Below, piece by piece: positions 1-8,196 of a stretch of 64,000 nt of DNA; position 1 is the first letter of the stretch; each line of letters opens with the position of its first letter. This DNA comes from Lachnospiraceae bacterium UBA7202 (GTDB lineage Bacteria; Bacillota; Clostridia; Lachnospirales; Lachnospiraceae). The stretch lies in NCBI GenBank assembly GCA_002490705.1, contig DKUO01000014.1, positions 56,216-120,215 of the forward strand. Direction: 5' to 3'. The notes under the pieces are model-generated. The model did not search any database. It had not been told where the DNA came from and was given only the letters and a program-made list of their open reading frames with translations. A program made the translations under genes and the position numbers.

Positions 1-127
1 TAACTTTACCAATGCGGATGTGGATAGGATTTTGGAGGAGGACAGGGAGTACCCGTCCAAGGAAAAGGAACGGGTCAAAGAACTGCTTCGGCGGCAGCGT
101 CGCAAGTACCAGTATTTGTTTGCATAA
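1..127 (+). CDS. C-terminal end of an unidentified protein (5' truncated)
   Basis: An open frame enters from the left edge of the window and ends at a TAA at 125-127. It encodes about 41 residues of highly charged, probably helical sequence ending in YQYLFA. Nothing in this tail identifies a family. It converges on the MFS gene with only 5 bp between the two stop codons and no visible terminator hairpin. Confidence 0.55.
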   Translation, partial: NFTNADVDRILEEDREYPSKEKERVKELLRRQRRKYQYLFA

Positions 128-132
128 TGACC

Positions 133-1311
133 TTACCTGTCCGTTTTAGACCGGCCGAGAATAAACAGCATCAATAGCAGAACAAGCGGGAACACGAGAC
201 CGACGCCCATGCCGGTACGGATATTGTCGCCGGCCATCTGCGTGACGCGGCCAACAATGCCGGGGCCAAGGCTGCCGCCCAGATCACCCGCCATGGCAAG
301 CAGCGCGAACATGGCGGTTCCGCCTGCGGGAAATGTTTCCGAGGAAATACTGATGGTTCCCGGCCACATAATACCGACAGAGAAACCGCACAGAATACAG
401 CCGGTAAGCCCGATCAGCGGATTGGGGGAGAGGGAGGTGAGGAGGTAACATACCACACACAGGATCCCGGAACCGGTCATAAATTTCATCAGGTCCATTT
501 TGCCGCCGTATTTTCCGAAAATGATGCGGCTGATTCCCATGGTGACGGCAAACATACAGGGACCAGCCAGATCGCCGACTGCTTTTGTCAACCCGAGCGC
601 CGCTTCCGCGTAGGCCGACGCCCATTGTGCCATGGCAAGCTCCGATGCGCCGGAGCAGATCATCAGGCAGACCGCCAGCCAGAACAGCGGCTTGCGGAAC
701 AGAGCCCTGATTCCCATGCCGCTGCCTTCCTCCACCAGATGCTCGATGGGGCAGGTGGCGAAGTTATAAATGTTGACTGCCGGAATCAGAGCCCACAATA
801 CTGCCAGCCATTTCCAGCTTTCCATGCCAAACAGCAGGAAAAACAGGGTGGAAATCAATATGGTGCCCACCGCGCCCCAGCAGTAAAAGGAATGGAGCAG
901 GCTCATAGTTGCCTCCTTATTTTCAAAGGGACATGCCTCCACAATGGGGCTGCAGAGCACTTCGATCAGCCCGCTTCCGATGGCGTACAGGATTACGCTG
1001 CACAGGATTCCGGCAAAAGGATTCGGCAGTGTATCCGGCAGAAACGCTAGTCCGACCAGTCCGGCGGCGGCACACACTTCGGAGGTCACGATACAGACAC
1101 GATAGCCGATTTTGTCCACAAATTTGGCGCAAAACAAATCCACCAGAAGCTGTGTAAAGAAAAAGCAGGTGGAGATCAAGGCAATCCTGCCGAGAGAGAT
1201 CTGGTAATCGTGATGAAATTTTAAAAACAGCAGCGGCGCAAAATTGGCCGCGATTGCCTGCGTAATAAATCCTAAGTAGCAGGCTGTTTTGGTCTTTCGA
1301 TAGTTTGGCAT
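133..1311 (-). CDS. Major facilitator superfamily transporter
   Basis: A 392-residue, almost entirely hydrophobic protein with about twelve predicted membrane spans in two halves, separated by a central loop near residues 190-205. The conserved short acidic/basic loop between spans 2 and 3 reads as FVDKIGYRV, the typical MFS motif A region. The overall pattern resembles fucose-permease-like and sugar MFS carriers, but the substrate cannot be read from sequence. It is transcribed divergently from an AraC regulator 165 bp away, so that regulator is its probable local controller. A nutrient importer, perhaps for a sugar or sugar derivative, is likely; a drug exporter is possible. Confidence 0.8.
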   Translation of the reverse strand: MPNYRKTKTACYLGFITQAIAANFAPLLFLKFHHDYQISLGRIALISTCFFFTQLLVDLFCAKFVDKIGYRVCIVTSEVCAAAGLVGLAFLPDTLPNPFAGILCSVILYAIGSGLIEVLCSPIVEACPFENKEATMSLLHSFYCWGAVGTILISTLFFLLFGMESWKWLAVLWALIPAVNIYNFATCPIEHLVEEGSGMGIRALFRKPLFWLAVCLMICSGASELAMAQWASAYAEAALGLTKAVGDLAGPCMFAVTMGISRIIFGKYGGKMDLMKFMTGSGILCVVCYLLTSLSPNPLIGLTGCILCGFSVGIMWPGTISISSETFPAGGTAMFALLAMAGDLGGSLGPGIVGRVTQMAGDNIRTGMGVGLVFPLVLLLMLFILGRSKTDR

Positions 1312-1345
1312 GATATTTCAGAGTCCTTTCTTTTTTATTTAGTGT

Positions 1346-1364
1346 CAACCGGTTATGACGGTTG
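1346..1364. promoter_or_regulatory. Inverted repeat between the MFS and AraC genes
   Basis: CAACCG, 7 bp, CGGTTG form a perfect 6-bp inverted repeat in the 165-bp divergent intergenic region, 35-53 bp upstream of the MFS start codon. Its place between a transporter and an AraC regulator makes it a candidate operator. That role is inferred. Confidence 0.35.
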
Positions 1365-1415
1365 CTCGATTGGTTTTACTTTGTTGAATTATATAATATG
1401 AAAAATCAGTTTTCA

Positions 1416-1445
1416 TTGATTTATATGGGATATTTATTGTATAAT
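1416..1445 (+). promoter_or_regulatory. Sigma-A promoter of the AraC regulator gene
   Basis: TTGATT, an 18-bp spacer and a perfect TATAAT lie 31 bp upstream of the AraC start codon. The match is good apart from the slightly long spacer. Confidence 0.6.
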
Positions 1446-1476
1446 ATCGCAAAAGCCTGCTTGCGGAGAGGATATA

Positions 1477-2388
1477 ATGATGAGTGCCGGTACATCTTAT
1501 AACAGAATCGTTACAGATGAAAATCTGATGGAAACCATACAACATGGCAGCAACAGCTATCCGTTTCGATTTTATTATGAGAATTTAGCCATGTTTGACT
1601 TTCACTGTATTGAGTGGCACTGGCACACGGAACTGGAATTTGTATATATGGAATTCGGAACGATGGATTGCTGGATCGGGGAAAGGCAGCTCACGTTATC
1701 GGAAGGAAACGGCGTATTCATTAATTCCAAAATCCTGCACCGTTTTTATTCTTCCGGGGAAGCGGTTATTCCAAATTTTTTATGTATGCCTTCTTTTATC
1801 GCTCCGCAGGACAGCTTTCTATATGGCAAATATATTTTGCCGGTTATTTCTTCGACCCTGTCTTTTCAGGTTTTTTGTGAGGAAGTGCCATGGCAGGCGG
1901 CGGTTTTAGAAATGATGAGGCAGATTATCGCTGCGCAGGAGGGCGTTTCATCAGGCGAACTTTTGACGGCTTCACTTATGCAGAAACTATGGCGGGAAAT
2001 TTATGAAAATACGGATAGGGAATGCAGGAAGGATTATCTGATTGAATCGGCTTCATCACAAGCAAGGCTGCAATTAATGATGCAGTACATCCATCAGAAT
2101 TATCCGTATGACATTTCTTTGGATGATGTTGCCGCTCATGCAGGGGTAAGTAAAAGCACCGTGTTAAATCTTTTTCGCAAATATCTGCACGTTACACCCA
2201 TCAATTACCTGATAAACTACCGTCTGAATGAAGCAGCGTTGCTGCTGTCAAAAACGGAGAAAAAAATCAACACGATTTCTGTGGAAACAGGATTTAATAA
2301 TGTGGATTATTTTTGCCGGCTTTTTAAAAGACATTACCATGTTACGCCGGGAGAATACCGGAAAAGGAAACTTACGGCATACGAATGA
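1477..2388 (+). CDS. AraC family transcriptional regulator
   Basis: A 303-residue regulator. The N-terminal half (residues about 20-120) contains the cupin-like pattern FDFHCIEWHWHTELEFVYM followed by a glycine-bearing turn and a conserved histidine (KILHRF), as in AraC proteins that bind a ligand in a beta-barrel. Residues about 195-300 hold the two helix-turn-helix motifs, ending with the signature GFNNVDYFCRLFKRHYHVTPGEYRK. The start is ATG at 1477, preceded by GGAGAGG; a second ATG follows at once. It is divergent from the MFS transporter, the usual arrangement for local control of a sugar or nutrient importer. The inducer is unknown. Confidence 0.88.
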   Translation: MMSAGTSYNRIVTDENLMETIQHGSNSYPFRFYYENLAMFDFHCIEWHWHTELEFVYMEFGTMDCWIGERQLTLSEGNGVFINSKILHRFYSSGEAVIPNFLCMPSFIAPQDSFLYGKYILPVISSTLSFQVFCEEVPWQAAVLEMMRQIIAAQEGVSSGELLTASLMQKLWREIYENTDRECRKDYLIESASSQARLQLMMQYIHQNYPYDISLDDVAAHAGVSKSTVLNLFRKYLHVTPINYLINYRLNEAALLLSKTEKKINTISVETGFNNVDYFCRLFKRHYHVTPGEYRKRKLTAYE

Positions 2389-2411
2389 CAAGGTCGGAAA
2401 ATTCGAAAGAA

Positions 2412-2449
2412 ACAGGGGCGCTGTATTAGCGCCCCTGTCCGATCTTTTT
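2412..2449 (+). terminator. Intrinsic terminator after the AraC gene
   Basis: ACAGGGGCGC, a 7-base loop and GCGCCCCTGT form a perfect 10-bp stem, followed six bases later by TTTTT. The hairpin overlaps the last codons of the convergent hemerythrin gene, so it may serve as a terminator in both directions. Confidence 0.8.
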
Positions 2450-3235
2450 ATCGCTATGTAAAATATGATTCACCAGCCATTCTGTCAGAAATTCCATCAA
2501 GTCTTCCAGTGTTTCCTGCTGGTTATCGTCTATATGCTCCAAATCCATCTCCTCCAGTCTTGACACAAACGCCTCGTGAGCTCGTTGCTGTGCCTCAAGT
2601 CCTTCATATTGGATGGATTCCATGTAGAATTCTTCATCCTGAAAATGAAATTTGGTGTACTCCCGCAATTCTTCCAGAAGCCTTACAATCTCATCGTATT
2701 TATCGAGAGCCATATCGTCTGTCATAACGCGGTATACATCCCCGATGATACGGAACAGTTCCTTGTGCTCCTTATCGACAATCGCGATTCCGGTCAGGTA
2801 TTTGTCCGTAAACTCAGGTGCAGTCCGCTCTTCGGAGGGCTTTAATTTGCCGATCATCAAATCGGAGCTGATGATGTGGCGGTACAGCCATGTGATGAGA
2901 TAGTGAAGCAGGTCTTCCAGCATAGCCTGCTGCTCATGGTCAGAGGAAAGGGAATGCGTGATGCCGTTAATCTTGTCGCGGAAAAAAAGGTGCTGCCGCT
3001 TCTGCAGATTTAATTCGGGATGGCGGATGCTTTCCATATATTCTTCCTCGTGCTCAAAATGCTCTTCCGCATATTGCTCCAAGCGTTCTACCATAGCCAG
3101 AATACGGTCGTATTTATCACTTATGATTTGGTTGTCCAGTAAATCCTGTGTCTCGTTTATGATTCTGAAAAGTTCCCGGTGCTCATTGTCGATTTGTTCC
3201 ACACCGATCAGACAGTCGTCCGTAAAGCGATACAT
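2426..3235 (-). CDS. Tandem two-domain bacteriohemerythrin
   Basis: A 269-residue cytosolic protein made of two hemerythrin domains (about 1-128 and 140-266). These four-helix domains carry a non-heme di-iron site that binds O2. Visible ligands are H19, H59, E63, H82, H120 and D125 in the first domain, and H157, H197, E201, H220, H257 and D262 in the second. In both domains the first histidine of the usual HxxxH pair is glutamine (Q78, Q216). The start at 3235 is chosen because AAGGAGG lies 9 bases upstream; the longer frame has no such site. It is divergent from a chemoreceptor. Oxygen sensing, storage or detoxification in an anaerobe is the likely role. Confidence 0.9.
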   Translation of the reverse strand: MYRFTDDCLIGVEQIDNEHRELFRIINETQDLLDNQIISDKYDRILAMVERLEQYAEEHFEHEEEYMESIRHPELNLQKRQHLFFRDKINGITHSLSSDHEQQAMLEDLLHYLITWLYRHIISSDLMIGKLKPSEERTAPEFTDKYLTGIAIVDKEHKELFRIIGDVYRVMTDDMALDKYDEIVRLLEELREYTKFHFQDEEFYMESIQYEGLEAQQRAHEAFVSRLEEMDLEHIDDNQQETLEDLMEFLTEWLVNHILHSDKKIGQGR

Positions 3236-3273
3236 ACTGAGATACCTCCTTATATGCAATTCTATTTCTTTTT

Positions 3274-3301
3274 ATTATATATCATGTCAGCAGGAAATCA
3301 A
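3274..3301 (-). promoter_or_regulatory. Promoter of the hemerythrin gene
   Basis: On the minus strand TTGATT, 16 bp and TATAAT are found about 40 bp upstream of the hemerythrin start. The promoter stands back to back with that of the chemoreceptor. Confidence 0.6.
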
Positions 3302-3323
3302 GCGTAAGCTGTCCAATCCCTAC

Positions 3324-3352
3324 TTGAATGAGGGTTTGGACAGGTGTATAAT
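3324..3352 (+). promoter_or_regulatory. Promoter of the chemoreceptor gene
   Basis: TTGAAT, 17 bp and a perfect TATAAT. The -10 box overlaps an in-frame ATG at 3351. Transcription should therefore start near 3359, downstream of that ATG, which rules it out as a start codon and supports initiation at the GTG/TTG codons near 3402-3411. Confidence 0.7.
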
Positions 3353-3404
3353 GGTAGCGGAATTGCTATGCAAAGAAAGTACCGTAAAAAGAGGGAAGGA
3401 AGTG

Positions 3405-5207
3405 TTGAATTTGAAGGAGCAGCAGGGAAGGGTAAAAAGTCTGAAAACCACATTGATTTTGGTGTGTGCATCGCTTGGCATTGTCATCGGCGTGGTGGTT
3501 GGACTGATCGGCGTTATGACGATCAGGAATATTTCCAACGATGCTTATGACGAGTATGCGGAGGCGATGGACGACGGCTATCGGACGGAAATTAAATCGC
3601 AGGTGCAGAGTGTGCTGACGATTTTACAGGCTGAGTACGATAAAGTAGGAGCGGGAGAGCTGACAGAGGAGGAAGCCAAGCATGAGGCGGCGGAGATCGT
3701 CCGCGCGATGCGTTACCGGGATGACCAGAGCGGTTATTTTTGGATTGATGATAAAGACTACATATTAGTGATGCACCCGATTCTTCCGGAGCAGGAGGGA
3801 AGTAACCGGTATGGTCTGGAAGACCAGAACGGTATCATGATCATTCAGGAAATCATGAAGGTCTGCCAGTCCGGGGAGAAGGGCGGATATAATGAGTTTT
3901 ATTTCACCAAGGCGGATGGGGTGACCGTGGCGCCGAAGGTTGCCTATTCGGGGTATTTCGAGCCTTGGGGATGGGCGGTTTCCACAGGCAACTATGTGGA
4001 TGATATGGAAAAGGAAATGCAGGGCATCAAAGATTCGATTGTCAAAGAGTTTCGAAATTCCTGCATTCTCATGGCGGGCTGTTGTGTGATCTTGCTGCTG
4101 CTGACCGTGGCCGTATCCTTTGCCGTCGGTGAATTTTTGGTAGTGCCGCTTCGCCGGGTGAAGGATTTCGCAGTCAGTATTTCCGAGGGAGATTTGACGG
4201 CAGATGTGGAGGTAAAACAGAGAAATGAGATGGGCGTGGCGGCGGACAGCCTGAATATCGCAAGACAGAAGATCAATGCCCTGATCACGGCGATAGCCGA
4301 TACATCCCGCAACATAGAGAACATGACAGTGGAGTTTGAAGACAGCTTCCATCAGATGGAAAAATCTATCGGTGAGGTGGATATTGCCGTAGAGGAAATT
4401 GCAAAGAATATTACCACGCAGGCGGCGTCTACCTCCGATGCAACCGGGGAAGTGGGCAAGATTGCAGATGGCATTGACAGAACCACCAAAGAGGTAGAGG
4501 AGCTGCGTGACAACTCCGATTCCATGAAGAAGCTCAGCAGCCAGTGCTCTGATAAACTGAAAGAATTGGTAGAGGCAAACATGCGGACAAAAGAAGATGT
4601 GGTCAGCATGCAGGAGCAGGCTGAGGCGACCAATGAGGCAGCCGATGCGATCAAACAGGCGGCCGGACTGATTGACGCCATTGCGGATCAGACGAATCTT
4701 CTTGCGTTAAATGCGTCTATTGAAGCGGCGCGCGCAGGAGAGAGCGGTAAGGGCTTTGCGGTAGTGGCTACAGAGATCGGGGCTTTGGCGAACCAGTCGG
4801 CTCAGGCAGTAAGCGAAATTTCCAACATTATCAATGATCTGGTAAATAAGTCGGTACAATCTTTGCAGATCATGGAGAAGGTAAACGGCACAGTGGAGCA
4901 TCAGGTGAATGTGCTGAATGATACGCAGAGCATTTTCGGGGATCTGTATACCAATCTGGAGCAGTGTATGGCTTCTATCGTGAATATTGAATCCATGACG
5001 GAGGAGATAGAAGTGCAGCGGCAGGGCATCACGGCGGTACTCGACACCTTAAACAGTCTGGCACAGGACAATGCGGCCTCTTCACAGGAGACCTCCGCCA
5101 TGACGGAAGAACTGGGTCAGATCGTGGCAAGATCCAAGGAAATGGTGGAAGATTTGAAGGGCGATGTGGATCATCTGGTAGGCGGCGTCGAGCAGTTTTC
5201 GGTTTAG
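3405..5207 (+). CDS. Methyl-accepting chemotaxis protein with a Cache sensor
   Basis: A transmembrane chemoreceptor of about 600 residues. In order: a membrane span near residues 15-37; an extracellular single-Cache-type domain with the patterns [16 protein letters not shown] and [15 protein letters not shown]; a second span near 217-243; a HAMP linker; and a long coiled-coil signalling domain. The tip of that domain carries the classic [18 protein letters not shown] hairpin that contacts CheA/CheW. The start is a non-ATG codon (TTG 3405 chosen; GTG 3402 or TTG 3411 also possible) after GGGAAGGA, because the promoter at 3324-3352 excludes earlier codons. No other chemotaxis gene lies in the window. 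The Cache type suggests a small organic ligand, which is unknown. Confidence 0.88.
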   Translation: MNLKEQQGRVKSLKTTLILVCASLGIVIGVVVGLIGVMTIRNISNDAYDEYAEAMDDGYRTEIKSQVQSVLTILQAEYDKVGAGELTEEEAKHEAAEIVRAMRYRDDQSGYFWIDDKDYILVMHPILPEQEGSNRYGLEDQNGIMIIQEIMKVCQSGEKGGYNEFYFTKADGVTVAPKVAYSGYFEPWGWAVSTGNYVDDMEKEMQGIKDSIVKEFRNSCILMAGCCVILLLLTVAVSFAVGEFLVVPLRRVKDFAVSISEGDLTADVEVKQRNEMGVAADSLNIARQKINALITAIADTSRNIENMTVEFEDSFHQMEKSIGEVDIAVEEIAKNITTQAASTSDATGEVGKIADGIDRTTKEVEELRDNSDSMKKLSSQCSDKLKELVEANMRTKEDVVSMQEQAEATNEAADAIKQAAGLIDAIADQTNLLALNASIEAARAGESGKGFAVVATEIGALANQSAQAVSEISNIINDLVNKSVQSLQIMEKVNGTVEHQVNVLNDTQSIFGDLYTNLEQCMASIVNIESMTEEIEVQRQGITAVLDTLNSLAQDNAASSQETSAMTEELGQIVARSKEMVEDLKGDVDHLVGGVEQFSV

Positions 5208-5240
5208 AAATACGGCCCGCATTTCCGGATAAATTATCGG

Positions 5241-5269
5241 TTGACAAACAGGGACGCCCTATGTATAAT
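5241..5269 (+). promoter_or_regulatory. Promoter of the yceD-rpmF operon
   Basis: Consensus TTGACA, 17 bp and consensus TATAAT. The TTG at 5269 that would extend the yceD frame lies inside the -10 box, so translation must begin at a later codon. Confidence 0.85.
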
Positions 5270-5295
5270 TGTTTGAGTATGGATGGGAGTCTGCT

Positions 5296-5820
5296 ATGTT
5301 CATAAACCTGACAGAGGTGTTGACAAACGAGGACAGGGTGATATCAATGCAGACGGAAGCGCAGATCACAGAGGCTTCTGTCGGCGGAGAAACCTATGCG
5401 GTATGCGATGCTTCACCGGTTGCTTTCGTTTTTACAAACATTGGCAGGGGCAGGGCTAAGATCGAGGGAGAAGCGGAGTTTACCTTTGACGCGGGCTGTG
5501 ACAGATGTTTAAAGCCTGTGAGACAGAAGGTGGCGCTTTCTTTTGCCAGAGAGGTGTGGGCGCCGGATACGGCTGCCGATCCTTCGGACTACGAAGAACA
5601 ACCTTTTATGGATGGCTTTCAGTTGAACGTGGAAGACTTACTGATCAGTGAGATAGTGACAAGCTGGCCTATGAAGATTCTGTGTAAGCCGGATTGTAAG
5701 GGGATCTGTCCCACATGCGGCAGGGATCTGAATACGGGGACATGCGATTGCGATACCTTTGTGCCCGATCCCAGGATGGCGGCGATCAAAGATATTTTTG
5801 AAGCGGATAAGGAGGTGTGA
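5296..5820 (+). CDS. yceD: YceD/DUF177 family protein
   Basis: A 174-residue DUF177 protein. Two cysteine clusters mark the family: FDAGCDRCLKPV in the middle and CKPDCKGICPTCGRDLNTGTCDC near the C-terminus, the second looking like a zinc site. YceD is conserved next to rpmF and plsX in many bacteria; a role in 23S rRNA or ribosome metabolism has been proposed for the family. Start ATG 5296 is chosen because the promoter -10 box overlaps the longer frame; its ribosome binding site is only a weak GGGAG. The stop lies 2 bp before the rpmF start, so the two are translationally close. Confidence 0.88.
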   Translation: MFINLTEVLTNEDRVISMQTEAQITEASVGGETYAVCDASPVAFVFTNIGRGRAKIEGEAEFTFDAGCDRCLKPVRQKVALSFAREVWAPDTAADPSDYEEQPFMDGFQLNVEDLLISEIVTSWPMKILCKPDCKGICPTCGRDLNTGTCDCDTFVPDPRMAAIKDIFEADKEV

Positions 5821-5822
5821 CG

Positions 5823-6002
5823 ATGTCTATTTGTCCTAAGAACAAATCTTCTAAGGGTAGAAGAGATAAGAGAAGAGCAAATTGGAAAATGACTGCTCCT
5901 ACATTAGTGAAATGTAGCAAATGCGGCGCTTTGATGGTGCCCCACAGAGTATGTAAAAAATGCGGAACGTACAACAAAAAAGAAATCATCGCAGTAGACT
6001 AA
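5823..6002 (+). CDS. rpmF: 50S ribosomal protein L32
   Basis: A 59-residue basic protein with the L32 opening MSICPKNKSSKGRRDKRRANW and two cysteine pairs (CSKCG and CKKCG) of the zinc-binding form of L32. The ATG at 5823 has an AGGAGG site 8 bases upstream that lies inside the end of yceD. It is part of the large ribosomal subunit and is cotranscribed with yceD, ahead of plsX as in many bacteria. Confidence 0.97.
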   Translation: MSICPKNKSSKGRRDKRRANWKMTAPTLVKCSKCGALMVPHRVCKKCGTYNKKEIIAVD

Positions 6003-6014
6003 ACGATGTGCACG

Positions 6015-6050
6015 GGCTTTTCGGGAACCTCTCGAAGAGCCTTGATTTTT
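6015..6050 (+). terminator. Terminator between rpmF and plsX
   Basis: GGCTTTTCG and CGAAGAGCC pair with one G-U across a 9-base loop, followed by TTGATTTTT. It probably ends or attenuates the yceD-rpmF transcript ahead of plsX. Confidence 0.6.
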
Positions 6051-6144
6051 ATAGGCGGATTTAGTATGATAATTGAGTAACAATTCAGAGCCGGCCTTGA
6101 GAACTTTGCGTGTTTTTTCGGTGTCCGGTATTGAAGGAGATCAT

Positions 6145-7164
6145 ATGAGCGAATGGATTAAAGTGGCTGTAGATGCTATGGGAGGAGACAACGCTCCCGT
6201 GGAGACGGTAAAGGGAGCCGTGGAGGCGGTAAACGAGAGCGGAAAGATAAAAGTCTATCTTGTGGGACAGCAGGATGTGCTGGAAAAAGAGCTGGCAAAC
6301 TATACATATCAGAAAGAACAGATTCAGGTGGTACATGCCTCCGAGATCATCGAGACGGCGGAGCCGCCGGTGATGGCGATCCGCAAGAAGAAGGATTCCT
6401 CCTTAGTGAAAGCGTTAAATCTGGTGAAGGATGGCGAATGCGACGCGTTTGTGTCTGCGGGCAGTACCGGAGCCACTCTGGTGGGCGGACAGGTAATTGT
6501 GGGTCGGATCAAAGGTGTGGAGCGGCCGCCGCTTGCGCCGCTGATTCCCACAGCCACAGGCTGTTCCTTATTGATTGACTGCGGTGCGAATGTGGATGCG
6601 AGGCCCTCTCATCTGGTACAGTTTGCGAAGATGGGTTCCATTTATATGGAGTATGTGATGGGAGTGAAGAATCCCAAGGTTGGAATTGTGAATATCGGCG
6701 CTGAGGAGGAGAAGGGAAACGCGTTGGTGAAGGAGACGTTTCCGCTCTTGAAAAATTGTCCCGATATTAATTTTATCGGCAGCGTGGAGGCCAGAGACAT
6801 TCCGGCGGGCGCAGCGGACGTGGTGGTCTGCGAGGCTTTTGTGGGAAATGTAATTCTAAAAACCTATGAGGGCGTGGGCCTGACCCTGATCAGTAAGGTG
6901 AAGGAAGGGATGATGACATCCCTGCGCAGTAAGATCGGCGCGCTTTTAGTCAAACCGGCGCTTAAGACGACATTAAAGGCTTTTGATTTAGAACAGTACG
7001 GCGGCGCGCCGCTTTTGGGATTGAAGGGATTGGTAGTGAAAACCCACGGAAGCTCCAAAGCGAATGAGATCAAAAATTCCATTTTACAGTGCATTACTTT
7101 TACGGAGCAAAAGATCAGTGAAAAGATCAGAGAGAAGGTCGCGACGCAGGAGTCGTGCGAGTAG
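6145..7164 (+). CDS. plsX: Phosphate acyltransferase PlsX
   Basis: A 339-residue PlsX, which makes acyl-phosphate from acyl-ACP for membrane phospholipid synthesis; PlsY (encoded here at 39925) uses that product. The opening IKVAVDAMGGDNAP is diagnostic, and SAGSTGATLVGG and LLIDCGANVDARPSHLVQFAKMG are further family blocks. ATG 6145 is chosen because AAGGAG lies 7 bases upstream; the longer frame has no site. acpP follows within 35 bp, giving a plsX-acpP pair ahead of rnc, the common Firmicutes order. Confidence 0.96.
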   Translation: MSEWIKVAVDAMGGDNAPVETVKGAVEAVNESGKIKVYLVGQQDVLEKELANYTYQKEQIQVVHASEIIETAEPPVMAIRKKKDSSLVKALNLVKDGECDAFVSAGSTGATLVGGQVIVGRIKGVERPPLAPLIPTATGCSLLIDCGANVDARPSHLVQFAKMGSIYMEYVMGVKNPKVGIVNIGAEEEKGNALVKETFPLLKNCPDINFIGSVEARDIPAGAADVVVCEAFVGNVILKTYEGVGLTLISKVKEGMMTSLRSKIGALLVKPALKTTLKAFDLEQYGGAPLLGLKGLVVKTHGSSKANEIKNSILQCITFTEQKISEKIREKVATQESCE

Positions 7165-7198
7165 AACTTCAAAATTTACGAGAGAGGTCGTATGAGCG

Positions 7199-7429
7199 AT
7201 GGAACTGGAAAAATTACGTGAAGTGATAGCAGAGGTCTTGAGTGTAGATACAAAGGAGATCACGTTGGAGACTACCTTTCTGGAAGATCTGGGAGCGGAT
7301 TCTCTGGATGTGTACCAGATCATCATGGGAATCGAGGAGGCCTTTCACATTGAGATACCGGCTGAGAAAGCGGAGCGCATTACCACGGTGGGAGAGGCGG
7401 TAGAATTGATCAAGAACAGCAGGGAGTAA
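7199..7429 (+). CDS. acpP: Acyl carrier protein
   Basis: A 76-residue acidic helical protein with the phosphopantetheine attachment motif GADSLDVYQ; the modified serine is residue 35. It carries growing acyl chains in fatty acid synthesis and donates them to PlsX. Length and charge fit the family exactly. It lies between plsX and rnc, as in many Firmicutes. Confidence 0.95.
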   Translation: MELEKLREVIAEVLSVDTKEITLETTFLEDLGADSLDVYQIIMGIEEAFHIEIPAEKAERITTVGEAVELIKNSRE

Positions 7430-7435
7430 GCAAAG

Positions 7436-7461
7436 GCCCTTTCTGACAAGGAAGGGCTTTT
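7436..7461 (+). terminator. Weak terminator or attenuator between acpP and rnc
   Basis: GCCCTT and AAGGGC pair across a 10-base loop and are followed by only four T residues. The short U-run suggests partial read-through into rnc. Confidence 0.4.
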
Positions 7462-7476
7462 CCATGCGGAGGTTTT

Positions 7477-8166
7477 ATGGAAAAAGAAGCGATTGGCAGA
7501 TTGGAAGAAAAAATCGCATACCGGTTTCAGGATGACAGGCTGCTTCGCCAGGCATTGACCCACAGCTCCTATGCCAATGAGCTGAAGATCAATAAATACG
7601 GAGACTATGAACGGCTGGAATTTTTGGGTGACGCCGTGTTGGAGTTTGTGAGCAGCGATTTTCTTTACAGGCAGCGAGAGGAGACGGCGGAGGGAGACCT
7701 GACGAAGCTTCGGGCCTCCATGGTCTGTGAACCGGCCCTCGCTTACTGTGCGAGGGAGTTTGCTTTGGAGCAGTATATTTTGCTTGGCAAGGGCGAAGAG
7801 GCTACAGGCGGCAGGAAAAGGGATTCGATTGTGTCGGATGTGATGGAGGCGCTGATCGGCGCGATTTATCTGGACGGGGGAATTGAGGAGGCTTCTGCGT
7901 TTATTCACCGTTTTATCCTTTCTGATTTGGAGAATAAGCAGCTTTTTTATGATGCGAAGACGATCCTGCAGGAACTTGTACAGCAGGGAAATGAAGGCGC
8001 GCTTCACTATGAGCTGGTGAGGGAAGAAGGGCCTGCCCACGACAAGATTTTTGAAGTGGAGGCTTATGTGGGAGAGCAAAAGGTGGGACAGGGTGTCGGA
8101 CACTCCAAGAAGGCGGCGCAGCAGCAGGCGGCGTATCAGGCGCTCCTTGCCAGAAGAGAGGGATAA
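7477..8166 (+). CDS. rnc: Ribonuclease III
   Basis: A 229-residue double-strand-specific endoribonuclease that processes rRNA and structured mRNAs. The catalytic signature ERLEFLGDAVLEF is at residues 45-57 with the acidic metal ligands E48 and D52; a second acidic cluster is in SDVMEALIGAIYLDGG near residue 125. A double-stranded-RNA-binding domain fills the C-terminus from about residue 160, ending GVGHSKKAAQQQAAYQAL. It lies 30 bp upstream of smc and is probably cotranscribed with smc and ftsY. Confidence 0.97.
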   Translation: MEKEAIGRLEEKIAYRFQDDRLLRQALTHSSYANELKINKYGDYERLEFLGDAVLEFVSSDFLYRQREETAEGDLTKLRASMVCEPALAYCAREFALEQYILLGKGEEATGGRKRDSIVSDVMEALIGAIYLDGGIEEASAFIHRFILSDLENKQLFYDAKTILQELVQQGNEGALHYELVREEGPAHDKIFEVEAYVGEQKVGQGVGHSKKAAQQQAAYQALLARREG

Positions 8167-8196
8167 CAGGAATTCAGATACAGGCGAGAGGTAACT

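Noticed and set aside
3351..3404. Upstream in-frame ATG at 3351 as start of the chemoreceptor
   Set aside because: The ATG overlaps the -10 box of a well-spaced promoter, so it would not be in the transcript; a ribosome binding site lies before the GTG/TTG codons near 3405.
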